From: a virus
Direction: 5' to 3' (one strand)
IMG/VR virus record: IMGVR_UViG_3300020596_000039
Span: 1 to 45,389 of that record
Length of the DNA stretch: 45,389 nucleotides
Made by a program: the position numbers and the translations under genes
Shown: positions 45,134 to 45,389 of the stretch, one piece after another
Numbering within the stretch: the first letter of the stretch is position 1
Layout: the number at the start of each line of letters is the position of its first letter
The notes under the pieces: model-generated
Databases searched by the model: none
The model's input: only the letters and a program-made list of their open reading frames with translations
Told to the model about the DNA's origin: nothing

Positions 45134-45389
45134 ATGAACAAGATCATCTCTCACAACAAATCCTTTTTAGAGACTCATCGTATGTTACCCCCTTCGGTTG
45201 ATGTTGCTCGCAAAGTGCTTGAAGTCGTTGATGTTGGGCTCTGTAGCGGCCTAGGCCGACCGGAGCCTGGGCATATGTGCGTGGAGGCGGCAGTTTGCTA
45301 CGCACTCGGCGAGCCCCACGGGGCCGAACCAACGTGCGTCGGCTCTGCTGTCCGCGCTTTCGAAATCTCTTTGAACGACGCCCCCTGGC
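45134..45389 (+). CDS. Conserved hypothetical protein (partial, runs off the window)
   Basis: ATG 45134 opens a frame that continues to the window end (85 codons, no stop). The segment GLGRPEPGHMCVEAAVCYAL, then PHGAEPTCVGSAVRAF and LNDAPW, is a pattern I recall from an uncharacterised family in bacteria and phages, including planctomycetes. No ribosome site is seen; the ATG sits right behind a promoter -10, so leaderless expression is likely. Function unknown. Confidence 0.6.
   Translation, partial: MNKIISHNKSFLETHRMLPPSVDVARKVLEVVDVGLCSGLGRPEPGHMCVEAAVCYALGEPHGAEPTCVGSAVRAFEISLNDAPW

Noticed and set aside
1-45389. CRISPR arrays, insertion sequences and integrase/attachment sites
   Set aside because: No regularly spaced direct repeats, transposase-like proteins or recombinase genes were seen.

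Overview
The window is one stretch of a tailed double-stranded DNA phage (or prophage) genome, most likely a long-tailed siphovirus. The evidence is a tail module (tail assembly chaperone with a slippery heptamer, tape measure protein, baseplate and hub proteins) beside phage-type replication genes (primase-helicase, family A DNA polymerase, DnaQ-like exonuclease, dNMP kinase, ATP-dependent ligase), with dense packing and many ATGA/TAATG overlaps. No terminase, portal, capsid, integrase or lysis cassette is seen, so this is only part of the genome. The host is unknown; exported proteins with signal peptides and a DsbD-like protein suggest a host with a periplasm-like compartment. A planctomycete-like host is only a guess.

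Layout. (1) 1-11151, plus strand: virion and tail module. (2) 11148-16227, minus strand: an operon read from the primase-helicase through a DUF3846-like protein, dNMP kinase, exonuclease and two small proteins. (3) 16228-16470: an AT-rich divergent region with GTTAA iterons and two outward-facing promoters, the best origin candidate. (4) 16471-26445, plus: two ParB-like proteins, SNF2-like helicase, metallophosphoesterase, a compact structured RNA and DNA polymerase. (5) 26460-36922, plus: nucleases, papain-like protein, sigma-70-like factor, HAD phosphatase, ligase, secreted protease, AP2-SpeD fusion, GNAT, BCS1-like AAA protein, DNA methyltransferase and small proteins. (6) 36998-45389, plus: second secreted protease, phosphoesterase, ECF-like sigma factor, ClpP-like protease, DsbD-like membrane protein, a probable virion protein and small hypothetical genes.

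Main discovery: a repeated bipartite promoter-like element, GCC(C/G)CAA.. then 12 nt then GTGT(C/A)ACCC, in at least six clean copies and two weaker ones, always in intergenic DNA at the head of a transcription unit. If the first base of the ATG at three of these sites is +1, the boxes fall at about -34 to -26 and -13 to -5. This fits an alternative-sigma promoter making leaderless mRNAs. The window encodes two candidate sigma factors, at 27497 and 39473; the latter lies behind a cluster of TGGTC/GACCA repeats and tandem sigma-70-like promoters. I infer a phage sigma cascade: host-type promoter, then phage sigma, then the GTGTCACCC regulon. No copy was seen in the tail module.

Other notable items: a CCCAAAT -1 frameshift site in the tail chaperone; a short relic of the tape measure N-terminus; a 137-nt multibranch RNA closed by a 14-bp perfect stem just before the polymerase; a fusion of an AP2 domain to an S-adenosylmethionine-decarboxylase-like domain with catalytic residues kept; phage-borne DsbD-like and BCS1-like proteins; and a leaderless small ORF with an amber codon at position 3.
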